Shown here piece after piece: positions 26,421-34,100 of a DNA stretch of 37,440 nucleotides. The DNA is from a virus. Positions within the stretch are counted from its first letter, which is position 1. Every line of letters begins with the position of its first letter. The translations under genes and the position numbers were made by a program. The stretch covers positions 1-37,440 of the IMG/VR virus record IMGVR_UViG_3300021963_000323; one strand, written 5' to 3'. The notes under the pieces are model-generated. The model searched no databases. It was not told the DNA's origin and saw only the letters and a list, made by a program, of their open reading frames with translations.

Positions 26421-26494
26421 AGCCCAAGGTCGGACTTGAACCGACGACCTACGGTTTACAAAACCGTTGCTCTATCCAGCTGAGCTACTCAGGC
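26421..26494 (-). tRNA. tRNA-Thr(UGU)
   Basis: 74 nt fold as a standard cloverleaf: acceptor GCCTGAG / CTTGGGC (with wobble pairs), D arm GCTC...GAGC, anticodon stem ACGGT / ACCGT with loop TTTGTAA (anticodon UGU, reads ACA), and T arm GTCGG TTCAAGT CCGAC. CCA is not encoded; the discriminator is U. Phages often carry tRNAs that read A/U-ending codons common in their own genes. Confidence 0.92.
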
Positions 26495-26495
26495 A

Positions 26496-26762
26496 TTATT
26501 CATCTTGTGGAAGTAATTCTGGATTTTCTATGTCTACATCAAACATTAGTGGATGCATCTCTTCCATTATTAGATAATTAGAAACTTTAAACAAGTCTTC
26601 ATCATCATAATCACGACGAGAGAGTGCTTCTGTTTGCACAGCTGGGTGGTCTTGTATAATTTGAGGTAATTCATCAAATGTATACGGAAGACCTTGGATG
26701 AAATACATCCTCACAACTTGCCCCATATAGAAACAATATGCTTGTGATAATGTGTATTTCAT
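26496..26762 (-). CDS. hypothetical acidic protein (88 aa)
   Basis: MKYTLSQAYCFYMGQVVRMYF is followed by PYTFDELPQIIQDHPAVQTEAL and a strongly acidic tail (DVDIENPELLPQDE). Preceded by GGGAATGTT. Its stop lies one base before the 5' end of tRNA-Thr, so gene and tRNA probably share a transcript that is then cut. No family recognised. Confidence 0.7.
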   Translation of the reverse strand: MKYTLSQAYCFYMGQVVRMYFIQGLPYTFDELPQIIQDHPAVQTEALSRRDYDDEDLFKVSNYLIMEEMHPLMFDVDIENPELLPQDE

Positions 26763-26783
26763 AACATTCCCACTACATTGTAT

Positions 26784-27254
26784 TTAGCGGGAATACTTGT
26801 TTTTACCACGATATGTCTCTGTTTGAGCGTGGCAATTCGGGCATATCAACCGAAGATTTTCTAAACGATTATCATAACGATTACCGTTTATGTGATCTAA
26901 CTCTATTGGAGTGATTTTACCATTCCAGTGAGTAATGCCACATTCTTCACACTGATGAGTTTTGATACCTTCTTGTAAGAGGCGATTTTTTAACTTGTAA
27001 GACTGATGATATGAATTTTCAGTCAAATAATATTCAATTGGTTTTGTATTAAAGTTATGGGTTTTCCCTTTTAGATGAGCTTGACCAGTCATATGAGATA
27101 CATCCAATCCCATAGATTGTATACGCTGTTTCATAACAGCGTAATTACCTCCAGCTTGTTTTAATCCTAATTTAGATAAAACTTGTCTGTAGCTCAAAGA
27201 AGTTTTTACAGCTTCAACAAATTGTTCATCTGTATAAGTTCTTGGTTTTCCCAT
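26784..27254 (-). CDS. free-standing HNH endonuclease (156 aa)
   Basis: The N-terminal half (YTDEQFVEAVKTSLSYRQVLSKLGL ... MKQRIQSMGLD) is the helix-turn-helix-like segment seen in many phage HNH homing enzymes. The nuclease follows: zinc-type pair CEEC (102-105), LDH with the catalytic His121, NRLENLRL, and CPNC (138-141) with His142. All expected HNH residues are present, so it is probably active as a nicking or cutting enzyme. It starts 43 bases downstream of an intron-bearing tRNA-Leu and has its own late promoter. A partnership with that intron is inferred from position only. No good ribosome-binding site is seen. Confidence 0.9.
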   Translation of the reverse strand: MGKPRTYTDEQFVEAVKTSLSYRQVLSKLGLKQAGGNYAVMKQRIQSMGLDVSHMTGQAHLKGKTHNFNTKPIEYYLTENSYHQSYKLKNRLLQEGIKTHQCEECGITHWNGKITPIELDHINGNRYDNRLENLRLICPNCHAQTETYRGKNKYSR

Positions 27255-27277
27255 ATCAGTAAAGGTAAAGTTATATT

Positions 27278-27285
27278 TATTTATA
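27278..27285 (-). promoter_or_regulatory. T4-type late promoter for HNH gene
   Basis: Minus strand TATAAATA in an AT-rich stretch 23 bases before the HNH start codon and just after the 3' end of tRNA-Leu. The site would separate late endonuclease expression from tRNA expression. The short leader (about 15 bases) leaves little room for a ribosome-binding site. Confidence 0.7.
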
Positions 27286-27297
27286 TAAGTTTACTAA

Positions 27298-27581
27298 TAG
27301 GAGCGGCGAGACTTGAACTCGCATAGCTTAAAGCCGACGAATTTTCTTACCACTATAGTTTTCACTACCCTTTCAGTTTGTGGTCTAGACTATCCCTTCA
27401 CCATACTTTTCAGTTTAGGTGCTCCCCGTCTAGTCGTTACACCTTCAAGATTTCTCTTGCTTGGCTCGGGATTGCCATTTTAAAGGTTTCCCCGAATTTG
27501 AGGAGTTACACTCATAAGGTTTCCCAAATGAGGCTCAATTTTACATAAGTCCGTTGTGTCTACCTATTCCACCACGCTCCC
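27298..27581 (-). tRNA. tRNA-Leu(UAA) interrupted by a group I intron
   Basis: The two exons (27547-27581, 35 nt; 27298-27345, 48 nt) join into an 83-nt class II tRNA: acceptor GGGAGCG / CGCTCCT, D arm GTGGAATAGGTAGACAC typical of Leu, anticodon stem ACGGA / TTCGT around CTTAAAA (anticodon UAA), a long variable arm (GGCTTTAAGC), T arm GCGAG TTCAAGT CTCGC, and discriminator A, the leucine identity base. The 201-nt intron lies after U34, the same position as the cyanobacterial tRNA-Leu intron. CCA is not encoded. A consensus sigma70 promoter lies 136 bases upstream with a terminator-like hairpin in between. Confidence 0.9.
27346..27546 (-). ncRNA. group I self-splicing intron (IC3-like) in tRNA-Leu
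   Basis: The ribozyme core is readable: the guide TTGAGCC (27532-27538) can pair with exon ...CTT to give the expected U-G pair at the 5' splice site; P element AATTCGGGGAAACC (27486-27499); Q element AATCCCGAGCCAAGC (27459-27473), with P4 pairing TTCGGG / CCCGAG; R element containing ACGACTAGACGGG and S element GATAGTC (27382-27398), with P7 pairing GACTA / TAGTC; and a terminal G before the 3' exon AAAATTCGT. These elements match my memory of the Anabaena tRNA-Leu intron closely. It is small, with no internal ORF. Confidence 0.88.
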
Positions 27582-27611
27582 AAAAAATTACCGATATATT
27601 ATATTATCGGT
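27582..27611 (-). terminator. terminator-like hairpin directly before tRNA-Leu
   Basis: Minus strand ACCGATA ... TATCGGT (7-bp stem, AT-rich 8-base loop) is followed within two bases by TTTTTT and then immediately by the first base of tRNA-Leu. It overlaps the stop codon of the 59-residue gene. It may be a weak terminator for the small genes, an attenuator for the tRNA, or a 5' leader structure. Confidence 0.6.
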
Positions 27612-27767
27612 ATTTAACAAACCCTTACACTTTTCGATAAACTCGACTAACTCATTAATAGTAGAGCACTTGAAAACAATCGTTGAATCCTCTTCACTAC
27701 GAATGATTACCTTTTTATTATACAGGTCAACGATGATTTTGTCAAGCACTCTTTCGTTGGAAATCAT
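27588..27767 (-). CDS. hypothetical small protein (59 aa)
   Basis: The frame (MISNERVLDKIIVDLYNKKV ... STINELVEFIEKCKGLL) starts in an ATGA overlap with the upstream gene and ends in the hairpin before tRNA-Leu. The pattern suggests a beta hairpin followed by a helix. A perfect sigma70 promoter lies within its first 20 codons, so it may be read from one promoter while the tRNA is read from another. Function unknown. Confidence 0.65.
   Translation of the reverse strand: MISNERVLDKIIVDLYNKKVIIRSEEDSTIVFKCSTINELVEFIEKCKGLLNTDNIIYR
27717..27745 (-). promoter_or_regulatory. consensus sigma70 promoter inside a small gene
   Basis: TTGACA (27740-27745), exactly 17 bases, TATAAT (27717-27722): a perfect match at both boxes, on the minus strand, inside codons 8-16 of the 59-residue gene. 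It points at tRNA-Leu and its intron and is the best candidate for early expression of that tRNA. Confidence 0.8.
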
Positions 27768-27991
27768 TTTTCTGCTAATCGTGGTAGGAAAAGATAACCA
27801 ATCTCATCACCATCGTCTGCACTACCCCATTCCCAAAATTCTTGAGCAAGTGCCATCATATCTTGTTGACGGTCTTGCATTTCCATCATTTCAAAACGAG
27901 ATTCTACATAATCCAGAATAGTGTCAATGGTATCTTGCACATCGTCAGATTCAACTTCTTGGATGCGACCGTCATCACCATAATTGAGCAT
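27764..27991 (-). CDS. hypothetical acidic protein (75 aa)
   Basis: The frame opens further upstream (ATG at 28048), but that start lies on the -35 box of the promoter at 28020-28048. The ATG at 27989-27991 (MLNYGDDGRIQEVESDDV) follows AGAGGAGA at the right distance and is the real start. It is acidic and helical (VQDTIDTILDYVESRFEMMEMQDRQ), with an aromatic WEWG element and an end at LPRLAEK. Family unknown. Confidence 0.75.
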   Translation of the reverse strand: MLNYGDDGRIQEVESDDVQDTIDTILDYVESRFEMMEMQDRQQDMMALAQEFWEWGSADDGDEIGYLFLPRLAEK

Positions 27992-28019
27992 TTGGAGTGT
28001 CTCCTCTGTGTATGTATGT

Positions 28020-28048
28020 ATTGTAGCACGGTGGTCAAGGGTTGTCAA
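28020..28048 (-). promoter_or_regulatory. sigma70 promoter, proximal of a tandem pair
   Basis: TTGACA (28043-28048), 17 bases, TACAAT (28020-28025) on the minus strand. A second TTGACC lies within the spacer. It should transcribe the 75- and 59-residue genes; the ribosome-binding site follows 20 bases later. Confidence 0.85.
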
Positions 28049-28091
28049 GAGGTCTTAGAGAGCTCTTAGGGACTCGGCCCCTTCAACCGAG
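28047..28091 (-). promoter_or_regulatory. structured leader between tandem promoters
   Basis: RNA from the distal promoter would pass two hairpins before the proximal promoter: CUCGG/CCGAG (28073-28091) and AAGAG/CUCUU (28047-28067). The loop and 3' arm of the first can instead pair as AGGG/CCCU, so two folds exclude each other. No U tract follows either. Function unknown; attenuation or RNA stabilisation is possible. Confidence 0.35.
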
Positions 28092-28100
28092 CACATCGTT

Positions 28101-28129
28101 ATTGTAGCGGTATCCTGGAGGTCTGTCAA
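28101..28129 (-). promoter_or_regulatory. sigma70 promoter, distal of a tandem pair
   Basis: TTGACA (28124-28129), 17 bases, TACAAT (28101-28106) on the minus strand, with A/T tracts upstream (28141-28175) that could act as an UP element. It shares CCCCTTGACAG with the promoter at 3031-3059. Confidence 0.85.
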
Positions 28130-28211
28130 GGGGGGCTCGACTTTTTTTACCAATTTTTTGCCGAGATTTTTTTTGGGGCATTTTGGTAATTGAGTGTCAA
28201 TTTTGGATTTT

Positions 28212-30185
28212 CTAAATCAAACCTATGTTATCCTGTGTCAAGTCCTCTCCGTTTGCCCTAATGATAGGACCAACTAATAAAACTGATGCAGCACTAACAA
28301 CTGTAGTATTTAATGCACCAGATAAAACAGCGGCACCACCTGCCAAGAGCCCAATTGCTCCAGCAGCAGAAACATTTAATGCTCCGCCTGCATTAATACT
28401 AACTGTGCCGCCAGCATTAATGTTATAAGCACCTTCTGTATTCACAGTAATCGCTGGTGCTTTTTGTGATGCTGGACCGAATCCTAATTTTGCCCAAACA
28501 GCCCCATCTAGTTTTGCAAAAGCACCTGCATCAAATTCAAATGCACTACCAAGTTTAGAAGTTTTATCGAATCCGAGAGTGGTATCAAACTTAGCACCTT
28601 TAATATCCTTCCACTCAATTCCAGAAATAGTCTTTGTTTTGAAACCATTGATAATATCAAGTGCTCCTACTGGAGTAAATGACTTGATAGAAGCTCCTGT
28701 TGATGTTATAATACCAGCAGTTGCTCTCTGCGTTATGGTCCCTAATGCACTACTCATCAAAATATTTTGAGGCACTGCTTCAGCAACATCAAACGGAATC
28801 ACTTTACCAGTATACATGTTGATAGATCCCACTTGAGTGCCAAGCGTAATACCACCTAGACCAGTTGTATTAGCACGAATAGAAGAATTCCAACTTGATA
28901 ATTGTATACCAAAAGGAGTAGGTGGACCCAAGACATTAGCTGCTAATTCAAACGCTGCTAGTTGCTGTATTTGCCAAACAGGTGGTATAGTAAGTGGATT
29001 TGATGTATTGATTGGCCAATTCTGTGCTTCGATTCTAACTTTTTGACCAGCAGAAATCCTTACATTGCCAGACGTGCTGAGATTAATATCTGCTGCAGAA
29101 TCTGTTGCATCAACAGCATTTGATGACCCTACTTCAGAAGTTTTGGCGGCACCAGTTTTCGACTGACGTTGAGATGCAGAATCTTTCAACGTAGTGACAT
29201 CCATATTTAATTTGCCACCTTTGATGAGGATTTCTCCACCACCACCAACAGGTAACTCAAATCCAAACAAACTACCAAGTTGTTTTGCTGCATTAAATGC
29301 TCCACCTTTAGACCCAGTAAATGATGAGAACAATCCTAGAGACCTAGTGCCATTGAGGTGTAGATTTTCTGTGGCATTCATGATAATATTCTTTCCTAAG
29401 AAAGAAATATTTCCATTTTCACACGTAATATCTAAACCACCATTGGTAACATTAATACTGAATGCTGGGTAATAAATTTTAGAAGATGACTGAGACCCAG
29501 AAGAGCTCATCTTAGTCTCTTCCTTATGCTTCCCAGACTGGTTGACATCAATCTTTAAAGATGTGCCAACGTTGATTCTCATTCCATGCTCAGATCCAAC
29601 CTCAACATTGCCCATTGTGAGGTCAGTATCAACTGGAGGAGCTGCTTTTATCTTTGCATTTCCCTTTTCATCTAAGATAAAATGCGATCCAGGTGTAGTC
29701 ATTACACCCCATGTGCTATCACCTTCTTTATTTTCTCCATGAAAGGTCATAGTGCCTTTCACTACACTCACAGAAGAATCTGGGGGGACTACACTAGCAG
29801 TGCCCTCTTTGAATGGAGATTTTGGAATGGAATCAACTTGTCCACTATCTCCAGCTGGGTCAGCATTTTCTCCAGTGGTTGTTCTAGGTGCAACATCATC
29901 AAATGGTGACGCAATATTTGGATTGCCGATTGATGGAAGTCTAGGAAAATTTCTTGTGGGAGTGCCAGTAGTTGCAGTAGTATTAATTTCTTCAGTATAT
30001 GCAACGTCATCTCCGAATATTCCCTCGTTTCTATCTCCTTCCAAATCAGTTAATTGTCTTCCAGAGATATTTGCATCTTTAGTTAATGCATTAACAGCTC
30101 CATTTCTATTGAAAAGACCTGTCTCATTTCTTACAATAGTAGATCTTTGATTACCACCAATTACTGCTTCTAAATTTCTAGACAT
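28212..30185 (-). CDS. baseplate spike-like beta-repeat protein (657 aa)
   Basis: The first ~130 residues are polar and of low complexity. From ~140 the protein is beta-rich, with elements such as GSHFILDEKGNAKIKA and SEHGMRINVGTSLKIDV that resemble gp5/VgrG-type spike strands; residues ~585-640 hold short repeats (NAGGTVSINAGGALNVSAAG) expected of a trimeric beta-helix needle. It ends TQDNIGLI. With the gp27-like and gp5-like genes upstream, I infer that it extends or caps the central spike. Strong Shine-Dalgarno (GAGGAGA). Last gene of the hub operon. Confidence 0.65.
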   Translation of the reverse strand: MSRNLEAVIGGNQRSTIVRNETGLFNRNGAVNALTKDANISGRQLTDLEGDRNEGIFGDDVAYTEEINTTATTGTPTRNFPRLPSIGNPNIASPFDDVAPRTTTGENADPAGDSGQVDSIPKSPFKEGTASVVPPDSSVSVVKGTMTFHGENKEGDSTWGVMTTPGSHFILDEKGNAKIKAAPPVDTDLTMGNVEVGSEHGMRINVGTSLKIDVNQSGKHKEETKMSSSGSQSSSKIYYPAFSINVTNGGLDITCENGNISFLGKNIIMNATENLHLNGTRSLGLFSSFTGSKGGAFNAAKQLGSLFGFELPVGGGGEILIKGGKLNMDVTTLKDSASQRQSKTGAAKTSEVGSSNAVDATDSAADINLSTSGNVRISAGQKVRIEAQNWPINTSNPLTIPPVWQIQQLAAFELAANVLGPPTPFGIQLSSWNSSIRANTTGLGGITLGTQVGSINMYTGKVIPFDVAEAVPQNILMSSALGTITQRATAGIITSTGASIKSFTPVGALDIINGFKTKTISGIEWKDIKGAKFDTTLGFDKTSKLGSAFEFDAGAFAKLDGAVWAKLGFGPASQKAPAITVNTEGAYNINAGGTVSINAGGALNVSAAGAIGLLAGGAAVLSGALNTTVVSAASVLLVGPIIRANGEDLTQDNIGLI

Positions 30186-30195
30186 TATTATCTCC

Positions 30196-31167
30196 TCAAG
30201 TTACTGCAATTTGTTGAGGTAACTCTGGATCAGATCCAAATTCAACTTCATTATCATTTATAACTTCAAATGCTTTAGTCCATATACCCTTTATAACATT
30301 ATCATATGGATTATAATCAGATTCCCACACATTAGATATACCATAAAAAGATTGCGTTGTTCCACTGGTGCTAGTGAATGCACTAACATCTCTGAATCTA
30401 GAATTTAAAGTATTTTTCCATTCAATATACTGCGAAAATTCCAAAAGAAAAGCTTTAATACCAAACTCTTTAACGTTATATCCTTCCTCAAGATTTTCTC
30501 GCAGTGCTCTATCATAATCTCTTCTCCAATCTACTGGCAAATCGAGGTATAAGGGTAATTTTTGAAGAGCACGTAACTCTGGATTATTATAGTAAAGAAT
30601 TCCCCCTCCAACTTTTCTTAAGGTATAGACATTCTGCCCCATACCTAGTCTGACATCTGTTGCAGCAAGAGAATAATATGACTTACCTTCATAAGTAAAA
30701 GATGGTTCTTGCCTCGCCATCATACGATAGTATTGTCTTCCATCTTCACCAGTAAAAGGAAATAATTCTATACCTTCATAATCACTACCATCTAATCTAA
30801 TTCTATTTGTATCATATACTTTAGTGTCAAATAAAACGTAGTCATCTAATTGTATGTGAGTAAAAAGTATAGGAACATCACACAACACTCTTTTCGATAA
30901 GTCAGCAGTATACTTTCTAGTGCCATCAACTATTCTAGAACTTATAGCTGGTTTAGATTGATAGTACACTACATTTTTAATGTTATAAGTATATCTTCCA
31001 CCTACAGTAAATGGATAATCAAACACAACATATTTTGCAAAATTCCTTTCTCTAGCATTGTAAAATCCTGTAGGACTATTATATAAACTAGACCCTAGAG
31101 TTCTTTTTTGAAAATCATCTATAGCTGGTTTGAATACAGACGGCAGTGTTCTTTCTGTGAATATCAT
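30196..31167 (-). CDS. putative baseplate-associated protein (323 aa)
   Basis: MIFTERTLPSVFKPAIDDFQ is followed by a beta-rich body with many Tyr and Arg (DYPFTVGGRYTYNIKNVVYY; GGGILYYNNPEL) and a helical segment (YDRALRENLEEGYN; FLLEFSQYIEWKNTL). I do not recognise a T4 counterpart. It lies between the gp5-like protein and the spike-like protein with a strong AGGAGA ribosome-binding site, so a baseplate hub or wedge role is likely on position alone. Confidence 0.6.
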   Translation of the reverse strand: MIFTERTLPSVFKPAIDDFQKRTLGSSLYNSPTGFYNARERNFAKYVVFDYPFTVGGRYTYNIKNVVYYQSKPAISSRIVDGTRKYTADLSKRVLCDVPILFTHIQLDDYVLFDTKVYDTNRIRLDGSDYEGIELFPFTGEDGRQYYRMMARQEPSFTYEGKSYYSLAATDVRLGMGQNVYTLRKVGGGILYYNNPELRALQKLPLYLDLPVDWRRDYDRALRENLEEGYNVKEFGIKAFLLEFSQYIEWKNTLNSRFRDVSAFTSTSGTTQSFYGISNVWESDYNPYDNVIKGIWTKAFEVINDNEVEFGSDPELPQQIAVT

Positions 31168-31178
31168 TTTCTATTCTC

Positions 31179-34100
31179 CTATGGGCAATCAATGTATTCG
31201 CCAACAGGTGTTGGTCCAACAATATCTGCGAGCTCATTAACCCTTTCTCTATCTAGGCAAGAAATATTTGCCACCGCAATAGCACCGAGACCAGTTGTAG
31301 ATGCAATGATTCTCACTGTTGGATTATCAAGAAACTCTTTTGTTTTTTGTTTCACTTTGATGTCTACTAATACACCGTTAGAAACTACTGCCTCGGCAAC
31401 AGTAGGATCTCCGTCTACCAATACAGTAGGTGGACTGCTATATCCAAACCCACCCTTAATAATAGTGAAACCAGTTATGACACAATTTAAATTATCATTA
31501 GGTAGAGCTGGTGGATAACCTCTTCCTGCTCTGACAACCTTAATCTCTTTTACATATCCATTGTCATCAAGGACAGCAACAGCAGAAGCACCGTATCCAT
31601 TTCCTTCGGATTGAATGTAAATATCAGGTGGTGTTATATATCTACTACCTGGCTTGCAAATAGGAATGCTTAAGATTTGTCCTTCAGTTGAAATGATAGG
31701 AGGACATGCAGTTGGTGGTTGTGGTTCTAAAGGAATAGTTTCTGGTATAACTGGAGTATAATTTCCTTTAATTACAAACTCAGTTGCTGCAGCACCATTA
31801 TAAAGAGCGGCGTAAACTAATTCATCTTCAACAAAACTAACCTGCTCAGACACAGTAAAATCAAAAGTTGCATAGTTATCTACTACATTAAATATCCCAG
31901 TAAAAGTTTCTTCCTCCAAATCAGAAAACTGCATATTAGGACCGAAAATATAAAATGGTATAGCACTATTATTGTTTATATTTTCCGTACGTAACGTCAC
32001 TCTAAACTTTTGACCAGCATTTACTACTCTTGGGAAAACAGATAGTTGATACACTGGATTCTCTACTACATAATCAATTCTTCTGGGACTAGGAATATAC
32101 AATACTTCAACATTACTATTAAAACCAAACGTCCTCTGCCTCAAATTTGAATTATCAAAAACATGATCATATCTATTTGATTGTGCATTAAACGTAGTAT
32201 AATTTACAGATGACACCGATTGTCTCACCGTTACACTATAATCATTGAATCTTCTCGGACTATTATCAACTAAATCTGCACCATCAAATAAAGATATCGT
32301 AGCAGAGTCAGATATAACTGAAGATGGATTTGTATTAGATGAAGATACTACACATCTATAAGTATATTGCTCTTGAGTTAATTGGATATCTTCTACTGTA
32401 TATGTTGATTGATTTGCTTCAGGAATGTCATCCCACAAAACAATTGCTGGATTTCTTATAGCATCATACACTTGCCATTGATATGATATTGCACTTCCCC
32501 TTGATGTAGATGCAACCACTTCAAACGTATGATTCTGTCCTATTCTTTTTGTTACAGACCTAGGATCTATTAGTATAGTGAGGGTTTCTTCATCTAAAGT
32601 ATTACCTCTTCCTGTTGTTCTTTCATCAGGATCACCAGTATATCCTGGATTAGGAATAGTCTCTGGCATTGGATCACCGCCGCCAATAACCACATCAACT
32701 TCTGGGACTTGAGGCTCTCTGCTTTCCTCGCAAACAGATGGAGGAGAATATTTAATTCCACCAGTGAGAGGGTCTGTGCTTGGCGCTGCGTTTAAGTCGT
32801 TGAGTAATCTATCTAAGAAATCTTCTCCCTTTCCTTGCTTTACTTTCGGACCTTCGCCACACTCTTGCACTGGCTTCTTACATTCTTTAGGGAGACCAGA
32901 ACAAGTGATGCCAAGCACATCAAAAATCTGAGAGATAACCGCACCGATACCATCAAATACTTTTCCAACCGCACCTAGAATTTCTAGCAGTGGTCCGAGA
33001 ATAGATTGAATAGCATTCTCAATAAATGATTGAATCTTTTGAATGATGTTTGCTACGAATTCGTCAACTGCACAAACAGCATTAGACCAGATTCTATTCA
33101 CCGCATCGAAAATAGTATTCATGATAAACCCTAAGAGTCTATCATATAAACTCTCGATAGTGCATCCAATCTTTGCTAATTGGTCTGTTAAAAACTTTTC
33201 AATTTTATCTAAAAGTTTTCTCGGATTTGCTGGATTGTATGGTGGTTTAGCATTCTTTGGTTTGGCTTTATCAGTGATTAAACTCAGTAGAGAATTGACA
33301 AGAAACTGCACACCCTGCTGCAGAAGATTATATAACTCACCTTTAACCCATGCATATCCTCCAGAAATAACTGCCAATATTTTATTGACGTATCCCATCA
33401 CAAACTGCTGACCAGTGATGGCGTAACCAGTTACTTTACTAGTCAATTGACTTCCTATCTGCCCACCAGACTGACTAACAATTTTAAATAACTCGGAAAG
33501 AATTATCTCAAGTTTGGATGCAGTCCTACCAGCAGGACATTGTGCTTGTGAAAGTGTTGTACATTTGTAACCAGCAGGATTTAAATTTCCTCCTGGTTGA
33601 TGAGGTCCATGCATGATAGATGATGGACCACCTGGACCTTGCTTAGTAGGATACTTAGACGTGCCAGCTTGAACTGTGGTCGCAACAAATCCTTGTGTTG
33701 CTTCAGTGAGAGTCTTTTCATCTCTCGCTAAAGTCATATGAGGATTAATTTTCTCTGGAGCAAAGTTTGTAAATGCTCTACAATCTTCTTCGTCTCCTTC
33801 TAGTTTAGGATATGGTAGATTTTCTTTTGACTCTGCATTCGCAATACTACCAATAGACCCCAAGATAAATGGCTGCTGCGCCATATCAGAATCCATGAAG
33901 AATCCAATAACCCAATCACCCGCTTCTAATGGAGTGCTTGTGCTAGTATGATATCCATATGGTTGAGTTGTTGGAGCAACTGTTTGAGCAAGAGGTAAGT
34001 CCTCAGTCTTAATTGCTTCGCAACTCTTAAGATGGTGACCAACAATTCTCACATGATAGCGATTGGAATTTTTTCCATTCTGCTCTCTATCTTTCACACC

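Noticed and set aside
28092-28186. Possible 32-residue basic ORF (MPQKKSRQKIGKK...) on the minus strand upstream of the tandem promoters
   Set aside because: No ribosome-binding site, the distal promoter lies inside it, and it has no coupling to a neighbour; likely chance.
28195-28200. Another TTGACA on the minus strand after the spike-like gene
   Set aside because: The position 17 bases downstream reads TGCCCC, which is not a -10 box.
28141-28200. Imperfect inverted repeat with T tracts after the spike-like gene
   Set aside because: The pairing is interrupted and low in GC; it could end the hub operon but I cannot support a terminator. The A/T tracts may be an UP element instead.
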